Notes: generated from the letters alone by a model not told the origin. A stretch of DNA of 64,000 bases from Misgurnus anguillicaudatus (GCF_027580225.2 NC_073346.2:7280001-7344000); one strand, 5' to 3'. Positions 31,362-43,250 are shown, counted from the stretch's first letter. Numbers and translations: made by a program.

Positions 31362-32485
31362 CAACCCAACTGGCCCGGGCGAGTCGATTGCGCTCCTCAG
31401 CGAATGTGCCGGTGTAGCTTTTGGAATGACTCACGATTTTATTGCCTTCATGCAGCTCATCTTTAATTCTTATTTATTTCTTTACAAACGCCTTGAAATA
31501 GTGACGAATGTGGATTTTTCGAAATGAGGAACAATGTGCCCGAAGCCTTTCATTTGCCAAAAGCACACCCAGCCCGTCTCCATATGCCCTGTAACGGATG
31601 CTGTCAAAGTGGTTTTGCATTCAATGATCCTTTCCCCCTTGATCATACTGTTTTAGAACAGGGTCACAAAAAGGAATCGCCATTCTCAGACCCTGCTCGT
31701 TCTACTTGAACGCGCAATGAAAATACTTGATCAAATGCGGATGGACGCCGGCATTGCAATTTAGCGAAAAAGCGCCATCTCTGTACGTCTCAGGGCCTTT
31801 TTATGGTTCGCAGTTGCCTTCTAATGTAGACAACAGTTAACCATACGGCGGCGACATCCTTAAAAGAACCGGTGGCATTGTGTCTCGAGCACACAAGGCA
31901 AACAAGAGATTCTTCAAGAGGTGAGTGCGAAGTACAGTTTACTGCCACAGGCAATGGCCGCAGAGCTTTTTCTTTAACAGACTCTAATACGTGGAACACG
32001 TCACCAACTTACATAGGACAGTCTTTCAACTTTAGCACAATTTAAGTTTTTCTACTAGATAATGAGGCTAAAGACGAGCCAAATACGTGATCACTGAACA
32101 ACTGGGACTTTCCATTGTGGATATGTAACGTTATTCCATTAATCTGTCAGCTGTGTCAAATGTGTCAAATGTAAGTGTTTATTTATAATGGGTTTTATCT
32201 AGCCTGAGAGCATGTGCGCCAAGATCGTCCAGCAACGGCAGGCGTGCCATTCTCGACACCATTTAAAAGACGATAGGAATCCTGGGCATGACATAGCCCC
32301 TCTGTGTCTCCTTGAAGTTGTTTCTGTACGTGTAACAAATTAAGAACGAGAAGGTCCTCAGTGTGGGTAGCCATAGTGCAAGAAGCCCAGTCGTGCTCTC
32401 CTCGTAGGAGTTTCCTCGCTGGTGGCGCACAAAATGCCACGCAACCAGACAAAAGGGGCCACCCAGGAGCCGTCGGTCTGGGCGT

Positions 32486-32559
32486 GCCTCGTTGGCGCAG
32501 TTAGGCAGCGCGTCAGTCTCATAATCTGAAAGTCGTGAGTTCGAGCCTCACACGGGGCA
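32486..32559 (+). tRNA. trnam-cau: Elongator tRNA-Met (CAT), unit 13, G45A variant
   Basis: Same as 14520-14593. Confidence 0.96.
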
Positions 32560-32651
32560 GGGTGCCATTTTGTCGACTAGTTTGAGCCTTTAGCCCCGTT
32601 TTCCTTCCGCACAGTGTGCCACGCGTCCACGGCCTGAAGGCCAGCGTGTCC

Positions 32652-32723
32652 TCCCTGGTGGTCTAGTGGCTAGGATTCGGCGCTCTCACCGCCGCGGCCC
32701 GGGTTCGATTCCCGGTCAGGGAA
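32652..32723 (+). tRNA. trnae-cuc: tRNA-Glu (CTC), unit 13
   Basis: Same sequence as 1855-1926. Confidence 0.97.
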
Positions 32724-32827
32724 CGCTCTTTTGACGTGCGCTTGCCTTTTTCACCGGCCGGGTTATGCGCAATGCTGGCTTCGAAGGCAAGGATCGCAGC
32801 ACCTCCAAGAGGCAAAGCTTCACTGCC

Positions 32828-32897
32828 TCCGGCCCATCGACCTAAGGTTGGACGGCTAAATTGCCTGCCTGCAGTCCTGCGCTCCGCAATCAGAGCC
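32828..32897 (-). pseudogene. tRNA-Tyr relic (-), unit 13
   Basis: Deleted form, as at 4603-4672. Confidence 0.7.
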
Positions 32898-32982
32898 TGG
32901 TGTGCGTCCTCTGCTCTACTGAGGCATGTTGACGCAGGACAGCAGACACCCAACTTGTGGGAGGAAGGAGTAAAAACAGGAT

Positions 32983-33055
32983 CGAGCCAGCCAGGAGTCG
33001 AACCTAGAATCTTCTGATCCGTAGTCAGACGCGTTATCCATTGCGCCACTGGCCC
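32983..33055 (-). tRNA. trnar-acg: tRNA-Arg (ACG), unit 13
   Basis: Same sequence as 2195-2267. Confidence 0.97.
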
Positions 33056-33129
33056 AACAACCTGGGAAGTCATCCTTGGAGAAGACAGCTGGATTCTGGA
33101 GGCCAGCTGCCAAACTTCATTATTAAATA

Positions 33130-33713
33130 TTAATCCGGTTTTACTCTGCCATCATTAAATCCATTATTACACAATCAATAATTACATGGTTCCCTGCTGC
33201 AGCAGCCAAGGACAAGGCCAAGCTGCAGCGGGTGATCCGCTCGGCAGAGAGAGTGATCAACACCTCTCTACCTTCTCTGGAATCCCTTCACAACATCAGG
33301 GCTGTGAGAAGGGCAAGAAAAATTATGTCTGACCCATCTCATCCAGGCTGTACCATGTTTCAGCTGCTCCTTTCAGGTAGAAGGCTTCGGCTCCCGAGAA
33401 CTGCAAAATCCCGGCATCGCCTGAGCTTCTTTCCCACGGCCGCCAGGCTGCTTAATGACAATTCAATTCCTTTTCAGGACTGAATGCACTGTTTGCACTT
33501 TATTGTTTCTATTACTCCTACTTTTATCATTCAGTATTAGTGTAAGTATCATTATTACTCTTAGCACCTTCCATTCACCTTCCATATGACTGTGTATTGT
33601 CATATCTTGTTCTGTCTTAATGTTTCGTTTGCCACATTACATCCATGCGTGACTGGATGTAAAGAATTCCAATTGTGTTTGACACTATATTGCAATAAAT
33701 TGAACCTTGAACC
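33130..33713 (+). mobile_element. LINE 3' end, unit 14
   Basis: Same fragment as 2342-2925, open frame intact. Confidence 0.8.
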
Positions 33714-33841
33714 TTCATCTCTACCAGAATGGGAAACCGGGTCATCCCCCGCGTGCCTGTCTCCTGGCGTCTTTGAAAAGGACGCTCCCTCGGAAGAAAG
33801 CGCGATACACAGCACGGGTGGCTACAACAAAGGCAAGAGAA

Positions 33842-33924
33842 TGTCAGAAGTGGGATTCGAACCCACGCCTCCAGAGGAGACTGTGACCTGAACGCAGCGC
33901 CTTAGACCGCTCGGCCATCCTGAC
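33842..33924 (-). tRNA. trnal-cag: tRNA-Leu (CAG), unit 14, anticodon-stem mismatch
   Basis: Base 33884 changes G40 to A, so anticodon stem CTGCG faces CACAG with a C30-A40 mismatch. The anticodon and both promoter boxes are unchanged, so it can be transcribed, but the tRNA may be unstable. Confidence 0.92.
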
Positions 33925-35048
33925 CAACCCAACTGGCCTGGGCGAGTCGATTGCGCTCCTCAGCGAATGTGCCGGTGTAGCTTTTGGAATGACTCACGAT
34001 TTTATTGCCTTCATGCAGCTCATCTTTAATTCTTATTTATTTCTTTACAAACGCCTTGAAATAGTGACGAATGTGGATTTTTCGAAATGAGGAACAATGT
34101 GCCCAAAGCCTTTCATTTGCCAAAAGCACACCCAGCCCGTCTCCATATGCCCTGTAACGGATGCTGTCAAAGTGGTTTTGCATTCAATGATCCTTTCCCC
34201 CTTGATCATACTGTTTTAGAACAGGGTCACAAAAAGGAATCGCCATTCTCAGACCCTGCTCGTTCTACTTGAACGCGCAATGAAAATACTTGATCAAATG
34301 CGGATGGACGCCGGCATTGCAATTTAGCGAAAAAGCGCCATCTCTGTACGTCTCAGGGCCTTTTTATGGTTCGCAGTTGCCTTCTAATGTAGACAACAGT
34401 TAACCATACGGCGGCGACATCCTTAAAAGAACCGGTGGCATTGTGTCTCGAGCACACAAGGCAAACAAGAGATTCTTCAAGAGGTGAGTGCGAAGTACAG
34501 TTTACTGCCACAGGCAATGGCCGCAGAGCTTTTTCTTTAACAGACTCTAATACGTGGAACACGTCACCAACTTACATAGGACAGTCTTTCAACTTTAGCA
34601 CAATTTAAGTTTTTCTACTAGATAATGAGGCTAAAGACGAGCCAAATACGTGATCACTGAACAACTGGGACTTTCCATTGTGGATATGTAACGTTATTCC
34701 ATTAATCTGTCAGCTGTGTCAAATGTGTCAAATGTAAGTGTTTATTTATAATGGGTTTTATCTAGCCTGAGAGCATGTGCGCCAAGATCGTCCAGCAACG
34801 GCAGGCGTGCCATTCTCGACACCATTTAAAAGACGATAGGAATCCTGGGCATGACATAGCCCCTCTGTGTCTCCTTGAAGTTGTTTCTGTACGTGTAACA
34901 AATTAAGAACGAGAAGGTCCTCAGTGTGGGTAGCCAGAGTGCAAGAAGCCCAGTCGTGCTCTCCTCGTAGGAGTTTCCTCGCTGGTGGCGCACAAAATGC
35001 CACGCAACCAGACAAAAGGGGCCACCCAGGAGCCGTCGGTCTGGGCGT

Positions 35049-35122
35049 GCCTCGTTGGCGCAGTTAGGCAGCGCGTCAGTCTCATAATCTGAAGGTCGTG
35101 AGTTCGAGCCTCACACGGGGCA
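35049..35122 (+). tRNA. trnam-cau: Elongator tRNA-Met (CAT), unit 14
   Basis: Same sequence as 4261-4334. Confidence 0.97.
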
Positions 35123-35214
35123 GGGTGCCCTTTTGTCGACTAGTTTGAGCCTTTAGCCCCGTTTTCCTTCCGCACAGTGTGCCACGCGTCCACGGCCTGA
35201 AGGCCAGCGTGTCC

Positions 35215-35286
35215 TCCCTGGTGGTCTAGTGGCTAGGATTCGGCGCTCTCACCGCCGCGGCCCGGGTTCGATTCCCGGTCAGGGAA
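35215..35286 (+). tRNA. trnae-cuc: tRNA-Glu (CTC), unit 14
   Basis: Same sequence as 1855-1926. Confidence 0.97.
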
Positions 35287-35390
35287 CGCTCTTTTGACGT
35301 GCGCTTGCCTTTTTCACCGGCCGGGTTATGCGCAATGCTGGCTTCGAAGGCAAGGATCGCAGCACCTCCAAGAGGCAAAGCTTCACTGCC

Positions 35391-35469
35391 TCCGGCCCAT
35401 CGACCTAAGGTTGGACGGCTAAATTGCCTGCCTGCAGTCCTGCGCTCCGCCATCTGAGCAATCAGAGCC
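35391..35469 (-). pseudogene. tRNA-Tyr relic (+), unit 14
   Basis: Long form, as at 2031-2109. Confidence 0.72.
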
Positions 35470-35554
35470 TGGTGTGCGTCCTCTGCTCTACTGAGGCATG
35501 TTGACGCAGGACAGCAGACACCCAACTTGTGGGAGGAAGGAGTAAAAACAGGAT

Positions 35555-35627
35555 CGAGCCAGCCAGGAGTCGAACCTAGAATCTTCTGATCCGTAGTCAG
35601 ACGCGTTATCCATTGCGCCACTGGCCC
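35555..35627 (-). tRNA. trnar-acg: tRNA-Arg (ACG), unit 14
   Basis: Same sequence as 2195-2267. Confidence 0.97.
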
Positions 35628-35701
35628 AACAACCTGGGAAGTCATGCTTGGAGAAGACAGCTGGATTCTGGAGGCCAGCTGCCAAACTTCATTATTAAAT
35701 A

Positions 35702-36285
35702 TTAATCCGGTTTTACTCTGCCATCATTAAATCCATTATTACACAATCAATAATTACATGGTTCCCTGCTGCAGCAGCCAAGGACAAGGCCAAGCTGCAG
35801 TGGGTGATCCGCTCGGCAGAGAGAGTGATCAACACCTCTCTACCTTCTCTGGAATCCCTTCACAACATCAGGGCTGTGAGAAGGGCAAGAAAAATTATGT
35901 CTGACCCATCTCATCCAGGCTGTACCATGTTTCAGCTGCTCCTTTCAGGTAGAAGGCTTCGGCTCCCGAGAACTGCAAAATCCCGGCATCGCCTGAGCTT
36001 CTTTCCCACGGCCGCCAGGCTGCTTAATGACAATTCAATTCCTTTTCAGGACTGAATGCACTGTTTGCACTTTATTGTTTCTATTACTCCTACTTTTATC
36101 ATTCAGTATTAGTGTAAGTATCATTATTACTCTTAGCACCTTCCATTCACCTTCCATATGACTGTGTATTGTCATATCTTGTTCTGTCTTAATGTTTCGT
36201 TTGCCACATTACATCCATGCGTGACTGGATGTAAAGAATTCCAATTGTGTTTGACACTATATTGCAATAAATTGAACCTTGAACC
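35702..36285 (+). mobile_element. LINE 3' end, unit 15
   Basis: Same fragment as 2342-2925 with CAGCGG changed to CAGTGG. Confidence 0.8.
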
Positions 36286-36413
36286 TTCATCTCTACCAGA
36301 ATGGGAAACCGGGTCATCCCCCGCGTGCCTGTCTCCTGGCGTCTTTGAAAAGGACGCTCCCTCGGAAGAAAGCGCGATGCACAGCACGGGTGGCTACAAC
36401 AAAGGCAAGAGAA

Positions 36414-36496
36414 TGTCAGAAGTGGGATTCGAACCCACGCCTCCAGAGGAGACTGCGACCTGAACGCAGCGCCTTAGACCGCTCGGCCATCCTGAC
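36414..36496 (-). tRNA. trnal-cag: tRNA-Leu (CAG), unit 15
   Basis: Same sequence as 482-564. Confidence 0.97.
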
Positions 36497-37620
36497 CAAC
36501 CCAATTGGCCCGGGCGAGTCGATTGCGCTCCTCAGCGAATGTGCCGGTGTAGCTTTTGGAATGACTCACGATTTTATTGCCTTCATGCAGCTCATCTTTA
36601 ATTCTTATTTATTTCTTTACAAACGCCTTGAAATAGTGACGAATGTGGATTTTTCGAAATGAGGAACAATGTGCCCGAAGCCTTTCATTTGCCAAAAGCA
36701 CACCCAGCCCGTCTCCATATGCCCTGTAACGGATGCTGTCAAAGTGGTTTTGCATTCAATGATCCTTTCCCCCTTGATCATACTGTTTTAGAACAGGGTC
36801 ACAAAAAGGAATCGCCATTCTCAGACCCTGCTCGTTCTACTTGAACGCGCAACGAAAATACTTAATCAAATGCGGATGGACGCCGGCATTGCAATTTAGC
36901 GAAAAAGCGCCATCTCTGTACGTCTCAGGGCCTTTTTATGGTTCGCAGTTGCCTTATAATGTAGACAACAGTTAACCATACGGCGGCGACATCCTTAAAA
37001 GAACCGGTGGCATTGTGTCTCGAGCACACAAGGCAAACAAGAGATTCTTCAAGAGGTGAGTGCGAAGTACAGTTTACTGCCACAGGCAATGGCCGCAGAG
37101 CTTTTTCTTTAACAGACTCTAATACGTGGAACACGTCACCAACTTACATAGGACAGTCTTTCAACTTTAGCACAATTTAAGTTTTTCTACTAGATAATGA
37201 GGCTAAAGACGAGCCAAATACGTGATCACTGAACAACTGGGACTTTCCATTGTGGATATGTAACGTTATTCCATTAATCTGTCAGCTGTGTCAAATGTGT
37301 CAAATGTAAGTGTTTATTTATAATGGGTTTTATCTAGCCTGAGAGCATGTGCGCCAAGATCGTCCAGCAACGGCAGGCGTGCCATTCTCGACACCATTTA
37401 AAAGACGATAGGAATCCTGGGCATGACATAGCCCCTCTGTGTCTCCTTGAAGTTGTTTCTGTACGTGTAACAAATTAAGAATGAGAAGGTCCTCAGTGTG
37501 GGTAGCCAGAGTGCAAGAAGCCCAGTCGTGCTCTCCTCGTAGGAGTTTCCTCGCTGGTGGCGCACAAAATGCCACGCAACCAGACAAAAGGGGCCACCCA
37601 GGAGCCGTCGGTCTGGGCGT

Positions 37621-37694
37621 GCCTCGTTGGCGCAGTTAGGCAGCGCGTCAGTCTCATAATCTGAAGGTCGTGAGTTCGAGCCTCACACGGGGCA
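37621..37694 (+). tRNA. trnam-cau: Elongator tRNA-Met (CAT), unit 15
   Basis: Same gene sequence as 4261-4334. Confidence 0.97.
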
Positions 37695-37786
37695 GGGTGC
37701 CATTTTGTCGACTAGTTTGAGCCTTTAGCCCCGTTTTCCTTCCGCACAGTGTGCCACGCGTCCACGGCCTGAAGGCCAGCGTGTCC

Positions 37787-37858
37787 TCCCTGGTGGTCTA
37801 GTGGCTAGGATTCGGCGCTCTCACCGCCGCGGCCCGTGTTCGATTCCCGGTCAGGGAA
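37787..37858 (+). tRNA. trnae-cuc: tRNA-Glu (CTC), unit 15, T-stem mismatch
   Basis: Base 37837 changes G52 to T, giving T-stem CCGTG opposite CCCGG and altering the first B-box base. Probably weak or inactive. Confidence 0.92.
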
Positions 37859-37962
37859 CGCTCTTTTGACGTGCGCTTGCCTTTTTCACCAGCCGGGTTA
37901 TGCGCAATGCTGGCTTCGAAGGCAAGGATCGCAGCACCTCCAAGAGGCAAAGCTTCACTGCC

Positions 37963-38032
37963 TCCGGCCCATCGACCTAAGGTTGGACGGCTAAATTGCC
38001 TGCCTGCAGTCCTGCGCTCCGCAATCAGAGCC
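37963..38032 (-). pseudogene. tRNA-Tyr relic (-), unit 15
   Basis: Deleted form, as at 4603-4672. Confidence 0.7.
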
Positions 38033-38117
38033 TGGTGTGCGTCCTCTGCTCTACTGAGGCATGTTGACGCAGGACAGCAGACACCCAACTTGTGGGAGGA
38101 AGGAGTAAAAACAGGAT

Positions 38118-38190
38118 CGAGCCAGCCAGGAGTCGAACCTAGAATCTTCTGATCCGTAGTCAGACGCGTTATCCATTGCGCCACTGGCCC
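38118..38190 (-). tRNA. trnar-acg: tRNA-Arg (ACG), unit 15
   Basis: Same sequence as 2195-2267. Confidence 0.97.
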
Positions 38191-38264
38191 AACAACCTGG
38201 GAAGTCATGCTTGGAGAAGACAGCTGGATTCTGGAGGCCAGCTGCCAAACTTCATTATTAAATA

Positions 38265-38846
38265 TTAATCCGGTTTTACTCTGCCATCATTAAATCCATT
38301 ATTACACAATCAATAATTACATGGTTCCCTGCTGCAGCAGCCAAGGACAAGGCCAAGCTGCAGCGGGTGATCCGCTCGGCAGAGAGAGTGATCAACACCT
38401 CTCTACCCCTTGGAATCCCTTCACAACATCAGGGCTGTGAGAAGGGCAAGAAAAATTATGTCTGACCCATCTCATCCAGGCTGTACCATGTTTCAGCTGC
38501 TCCTTTCAGGTAGAAGGCTTCGGCTCCCGAGAACTGCAAAATCCCGGCATCGCCTGAGCTTCTTTCCCACGGCCGCCAGGCTGCTTAATGACAATCCAAT
38601 TCCTTTTCAGGACTGAATGCACTGTTTGCACTTTATTGTTTCTATTACTCCTACTTTTATCATTCAGTATTAGTGTAAGTATCATTATTACTCTTAGCAC
38701 CTTCCATTCACCTTCCATATGACTGTGTATTGTCATATCTTGTTCTGTCTTAATGTTTCGTTTGCCACATTACATCCATGCGTGACTGGATGTAAAGAAT
38801 TCCAATTGTGTTTGACACTATATTGCAATAAATTGAACCTTGAACC
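38265..38846 (+). mobile_element. LINE 3' end, unit 16, frameshifted
   Basis: Same fragment as 2342-2925, but CTACCTTCTCTGG is CTACCCCTTGG near 38404-38412. The net 2-bp loss breaks the otherwise open frame; it is the only copy with such a break. Confidence 0.8.
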
Positions 38847-38974
38847 TTCATCTCTACCAAAATGGGAAACCGGGTCATCCCCCGCGTGCCTGTCTCCTGG
38901 CGTCTTTGAAAAGGACGCTCCCTCGGAAGAAAGCGCGATACACAGCACGGGTGGCTACAACAAAGGTAAGAGAA

Positions 38975-39057
38975 TGTCAGAAGTGGGATTCGAACCCACG
39001 CCTCCAGAGGAGACTGCGACCTGAACGCAGCGCCTTAGACCGCTCGGCCATCCTGAC
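38975..39057 (-). tRNA. trnal-cag: tRNA-Leu (CAG), unit 16
   Basis: Same sequence as 482-564. Confidence 0.97.
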
Positions 39058-40181
39058 CAACCCAACTGGCCTGGGCGAGTCGATAGCGCTCCTCAGCGAA
39101 TGTGCCGGTGTAGCTTTTGGAATGACTCACGATTTTATTGCCTTCATGCAGCTTATCTTTAATTCTTATTTATTTCTTTACAAACGCCTTGAAATAGTGA
39201 CGAATGTGGATTTTTCTAAATGAGGAACAATGTGCCCGAAGCCTTTCATTTGCCAAAAGCACACCCAGCCCGTCTCCATATGCCCTGTAACAGATGCTGT
39301 CAAAGTGGTTTTGCATTCAATGATCCTTTCCCCCTTGATCATACTGTTTTAGAACAGGGTCACAAAAAGGAATCGCCATTCTCAAACCCTGCTCGTTCTA
39401 CTTGAACGCGCAATGAAAATACTTGATCAAATGCGGATGGACGCCGGCATTGCAATTTAGCGAAAAAGCGCCATCTCTGTACGTCTCAGGGCCTTTTTAT
39501 GGTTCGCAGTTGCCTTCTAATGTAGACAACAGTTAACCATACGGCGGCGACATCCTTAAAAGAACCGGTGGCATTGTGTCTCGAGCACACAAGGCAAACA
39601 AGAGATTCTTCAAGAGGTGAGTGCGAAGTACAGTTTACTGCCACAGGCAATGGCCGCAGAGCTTTTTCTTTAACAGACTCTAATACGTGGAACACGTCAC
39701 CAACTTACATAGGACAGTCTTTCAACTTTAGCACAATTTAAGTTTTTCTACTAGATAATGAGGCTAAAGACGAGCCAAATACGTGATCACTGAACAACTG
39801 GGACTTTCCATTGTGGATATGTAACGTTATTCCATTAATCTGTCAGCTGTGTCAAATGTGTCAAATGTAAGTGTTTATTTATAATGGGTTTTATCTAGCC
39901 TGAGAGCATGTGCGCCAAGATCGTCCAGCAACGGCAGGCGTGCCATTCTCGACACCATTTAAAAGACGATAGGAATCCTGGGCATGACATAGCCCCTCTG
40001 TGTCTCCTTGAAGTTGTTTCTGTACGTGTAACAAATTAAGAACGAGAAGGTCCTCAGTGTGGGTAGCCAGAGTGCAAGAAGCCCAGTCGTGCTCTCCTCG
40101 TAGGAGTTTCCTCGCTGGTGGCGCACAAAATGCCACGCAACCAGACAAAAGGGGCCACCCAGGAGCCGTCGGTCTGGGCGT

Positions 40182-40255
40182 GCCTCGTTGGCGCAGTTAG
40201 GCAGCGCGTCAGTCTCATAATCTGAAGGTCGTGAGTTCGAGCCTCACACGGGGCA
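40182..40255 (+). tRNA. trnam-cau: Elongator tRNA-Met (CAT), unit 16
   Basis: Same sequence as 4261-4334. Confidence 0.97.
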
Positions 40256-40347
40256 GGGTGCCCTTTTGTCGACTAGTTTGAGCCTTTAGCCCCGTTTTCC
40301 TTCCGCACAGTGTGCCACGCGTCCACGGCCTGAAGGCCAGCGTGTCC

Positions 40348-40419
40348 TCCCTGGTGGTCTAGTGGCTAGGATTCGGCGCTCTCACCGCCGCGGCCCGGGT
40401 TCGATTCCCGGTCAGGGAA
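40348..40419 (+). tRNA. trnae-cuc: tRNA-Glu (CTC), unit 16
   Basis: Same sequence as 1855-1926. Confidence 0.97.
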
Positions 40420-40523
40420 CGCTCTTTTGACGTGCGCTTGCCTTTTTCACCGGCCGGGTTATGCGCAATGCTGGCTTCGAAGGCAAGGATCGCAGCACCT
40501 CCAAGAGGCAAAGCTTCACTGCC

Positions 40524-40602
40524 TCCGGCCCATCGACCTAAGGTTGGACGGCTAAATTGCCTGCCTGCAGTCCTGCGCTCCGCCATCTGAGCAATCAGAG
40601 CC
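40524..40602 (-). pseudogene. tRNA-Tyr relic (+), unit 16
   Basis: Long form, as at 2031-2109. Confidence 0.72.
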
Positions 40603-40687
40603 TGGTGTGCGTCCTCTGCTCTACTGAGGCATGTTGACGCAGGACAGCAGACACCCAACTTGTGGGAGGAAGGAGTAAAAACAGGAT

Positions 40688-40760
40688 CGAGCCAGCCAGG
40701 AGTCGAACCTAGAATCTTCTGATCCGTAGTCAGACGCGTTATCCATTGCGCCACTGGCCC
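40688..40760 (-). tRNA. trnar-acg: tRNA-Arg (ACG), unit 16
   Basis: Same sequence as 2195-2267. Confidence 0.97.
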
Positions 40761-40834
40761 AACAACCTGGGAAGTCATGCTTGGAGAAGACAGCTGGATT
40801 CTGGAGGCCAGCTGCCAAACTTCATTATTAAATA

Positions 40835-41418
40835 TTAATCCGGTTTTACTCTGCCATCATTAAATCCATTATTACACAATCAATAATTACATGGTTCCCT
40901 GCTGCAGCAGCCAAGGACAAGGCCAAGCTGCAGCGGGTGATCCGCTCGGCAGAGAGAGTGATCAACACCTCTCTACCTTCTCTGGAATCCCTTCACAACA
41001 TCAGGGCTGTGAGAAGGGCAAGAAAAATTATGTCTGACCCATCTCATCCAGGCTGTACCATGTTTCAGCTGCTCCTTTCAGGTAGAAGGCTTCGGCTCCC
41101 GAGAACTGCAAAATCCCGGCATCGCCTGAGCTTCTTTCCCACGGCCGCCAGGCTGCTTAATGACAATTCAATTCCTTTTCAGGACTGAATGCACTGTTTG
41201 CACTTTATTGTTTCTATTACTCCTACTTTTATCATTCAGTATTAGTGTAAGTATCATTATTACTCTTAGCACCTTCCATTCACCTTCCATATGACTGTGT
41301 ATTGTCATATCTTGTTCTGTCTTAATGTTTCGTTTGCCACATTACATCCATGCGTGACTGGATGTAAAGAATTCCAATTGTGTTTGACACTATATTGCAA
41401 TAAATTGAACCTTGAACC
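40835..41418 (+). mobile_element. LINE 3' end, unit 17
   Basis: Same fragment as 2342-2925, open frame intact. Confidence 0.8.
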
Positions 41419-41546
41419 TTCATCTCTACCAGAATGGGAAACCGGGTCATCCCCCGCGTGCCTGTCTCCTGGCGTCTTTGAAAAGGACGCTCCCTCGGAA
41501 GAAAGCGCGATGCACAGCACGGGTGGCTACAACAAAGGCAAGAGAA

Positions 41547-41629
41547 TGTCAGAAGTGGGATTCGAACCCACGCCTCCAGAGGAGACTGCGACCTGAACGC
41601 AGCGCCTTAGACCGCTCGGCCATCCTGAC
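41547..41629 (-). tRNA. trnal-cag: tRNA-Leu (CAG), unit 17
   Basis: Same sequence as 482-564. Confidence 0.97.
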
Positions 41630-42753
41630 CAACCCAATTGGCCCGGGCGAGTCGATTGCGCTCCTCAGCGAATGTGCCGGTGTAGCTTTTGGAATGACTC
41701 ACGATTTTATTGCCTTCATGCAGCTCATCTTTAATTCTTATTTATTTCTTTACAAACGCCTTGAAATAGTGACGAATGTGGATTTTTCGAAATGAGGAAT
41801 AATGTGCCCGAAGCCTTTCATTTGCCAAAAGCACACCCAGCCCGTCTCCATATGCCCTGTAACGGATGCTGTCAAAGTGGTTTTGCATTCAATGATCCTT
41901 TCCCCCTTGATCATACTGTTTTAGAACAGGGTCACAAAAAGGAATCGCCATTCTCAGACCCTGCTCGTTCTACTTGAACGCGCAACGAAAGTACTTAATC
42001 AAATGCGGATGGACGCCGGCATTGCAATTTAGCGAAAAAGCGCCATCTCTGTACGTCTCAGGGCCTTTTTATGGTTCGCAGTTGCCTTCTAATGTAGACA
42101 ACAGTTAACCATACGGCGGCGACATCCTTAAAAGAACCGGTGGCATTGTGTCTCGAGCACACAAGGCAAACAAGAGATTCTTCAAGAGGTGAGTGCGAAG
42201 TACAGTTTACTGCCACAGGCAATGGCCGCAGAGCTTTTTCTTTAACAGACTCTAATACGTGGAACACGTCACCAACTTACATAGGACAGTCTTTCAACTT
42301 TAGCACAATTTAAGTTTTTCTACTAGATAATGAGGCTAAAGACGAGCCAAATACGTGATCACTGAACAACTGGGACTTTCCATTGTGGATATGTAACGTT
42401 ATTCCATTAATCTGTCAGCTGTGTCAAATGTGTCAAATGTAAGTGTTTATTTATAATGGGTTTTATCTAGCCTGAGAGCATGTGCGCCAAGATCGTCCAG
42501 CAACGGCAGGCGTGCCATTCTCGACACCATTTAAAAGACGATAGGAATCCTGGGCATGACATAGCCCCTCTGTGTCTCCTTGAAGTTGTTTCTGTACGTG
42601 TAACAAATTAAGAACGAGAAGGTCCTCAGTGTGGGTAGCCAGAGTGCAAGAAGCCCAGTCGTGCTCTCCTCGTAGGAGTTTCCTCGCTGGTGGCGCACAA
42701 AATGCCACGCAACCAGACAAAAGGGGCCACCCAGGAGCCGTCGGTCTGGGCGT

Positions 42754-42827
42754 GCCTCGTTGGCGCAGTTAGGCAGCGCGTCAGTCTCATAATCTGAAGG
42801 TCGTGAGTTTGAGCCTCACACGGGGCA
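42754..42827 (+). tRNA. trnam-cau: Elongator tRNA-Met (CAT), unit 17, C56T, likely inactive
   Basis: Base 42810 changes the invariant T-loop C56 to T (TTTGAGC). C56 pairs with G19 at the tRNA elbow and lies in the B box core GTTCGA, so both folding and TFIIIC recognition should fail. The rest of the gene is consensus. Confidence 0.92.
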
Positions 42828-42919
42828 GGGTGCCCTTTTGTCGACTAGTTTGAGCCTTTAGCCCCGTTTTCCTTCCGCACAGTGTGCCACGCGTCCACGG
42901 CCTGAAGGCCAGCGTGTCC

Positions 42920-42991
42920 TCCCTGGTGGTCTAGTGGCTAGGATTCAGCGCTCTCACCGCCGCGGCCCGGGTTCGATTCCCGGTCAGGGAA
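42920..42991 (+). tRNA. trnae-cuc: tRNA-Glu (CTC), unit 17, anticodon-stem mismatch
   Basis: Base 42947 changes G28 to A, so anticodon stem CAGCG faces CGCCG with an A28-C42 mismatch. Anticodon CTC and the promoter boxes are intact. Confidence 0.92.
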
Positions 42992-43095
42992 CGCTCTTTT
43001 GACGTGCGCTTGCCTTTTTCACCGGCCGGGTTATGCGCAATGCTGGCTTCGAAGGCAAGGATCGCAGCACCTCCAAGAGGCAAAGCTTCACTGCC

Positions 43096-43165
43096 TCCGG
43101 CCCATCGACCTAAGGTTGGACGGCTAAATTGCCTGCCTGCAGTCCTGCGCTCCGCAATCAGAGCC
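43096..43165 (-). pseudogene. tRNA-Tyr relic (-), unit 17
   Basis: Deleted form, as at 4603-4672. Confidence 0.7.
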
Positions 43166-43250
43166 TGGTGTCCGTCCTCTGCTCTACTGAGGCATGTTGA
43201 CGCAGGACAGCAGACACCCAACTTGTGGGAGGAAGGAGTAAAAACAGGAT

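Larger units (their letters stand above)
30567..33129. repeat. Unit 13, E b -, FD subtype
   Basis: 2563 bp. FD markers as in unit 6. Private change TGCCTCTCTCC after the LINE tail. Long spacer at 31362-32485. Confidence 0.95.
33130..35701. repeat. Unit 14, E b +, PK subtype
   Basis: 2572 bp. PK marker as in unit 7 but with the 9-bp element. Long spacer at 33925-35048. Confidence 0.95.
35702..38264. repeat. Unit 15, E b -, AMH subtype
   Basis: 2563 bp. Shares CTGCAGTGGG in the LINE with units 21 and 22. Has the CCATTTTG Met terminator flank of FD units but a consensus Met gene, so a short converted tract is likely. Long spacer at 36497-37620. Confidence 0.95.
38265..40834. repeat. Unit 16, K b +
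   Basis: 2570 bp: the 2572 form minus 2 bp in the LINE. Long spacer at 39058-40181. Confidence 0.95.
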
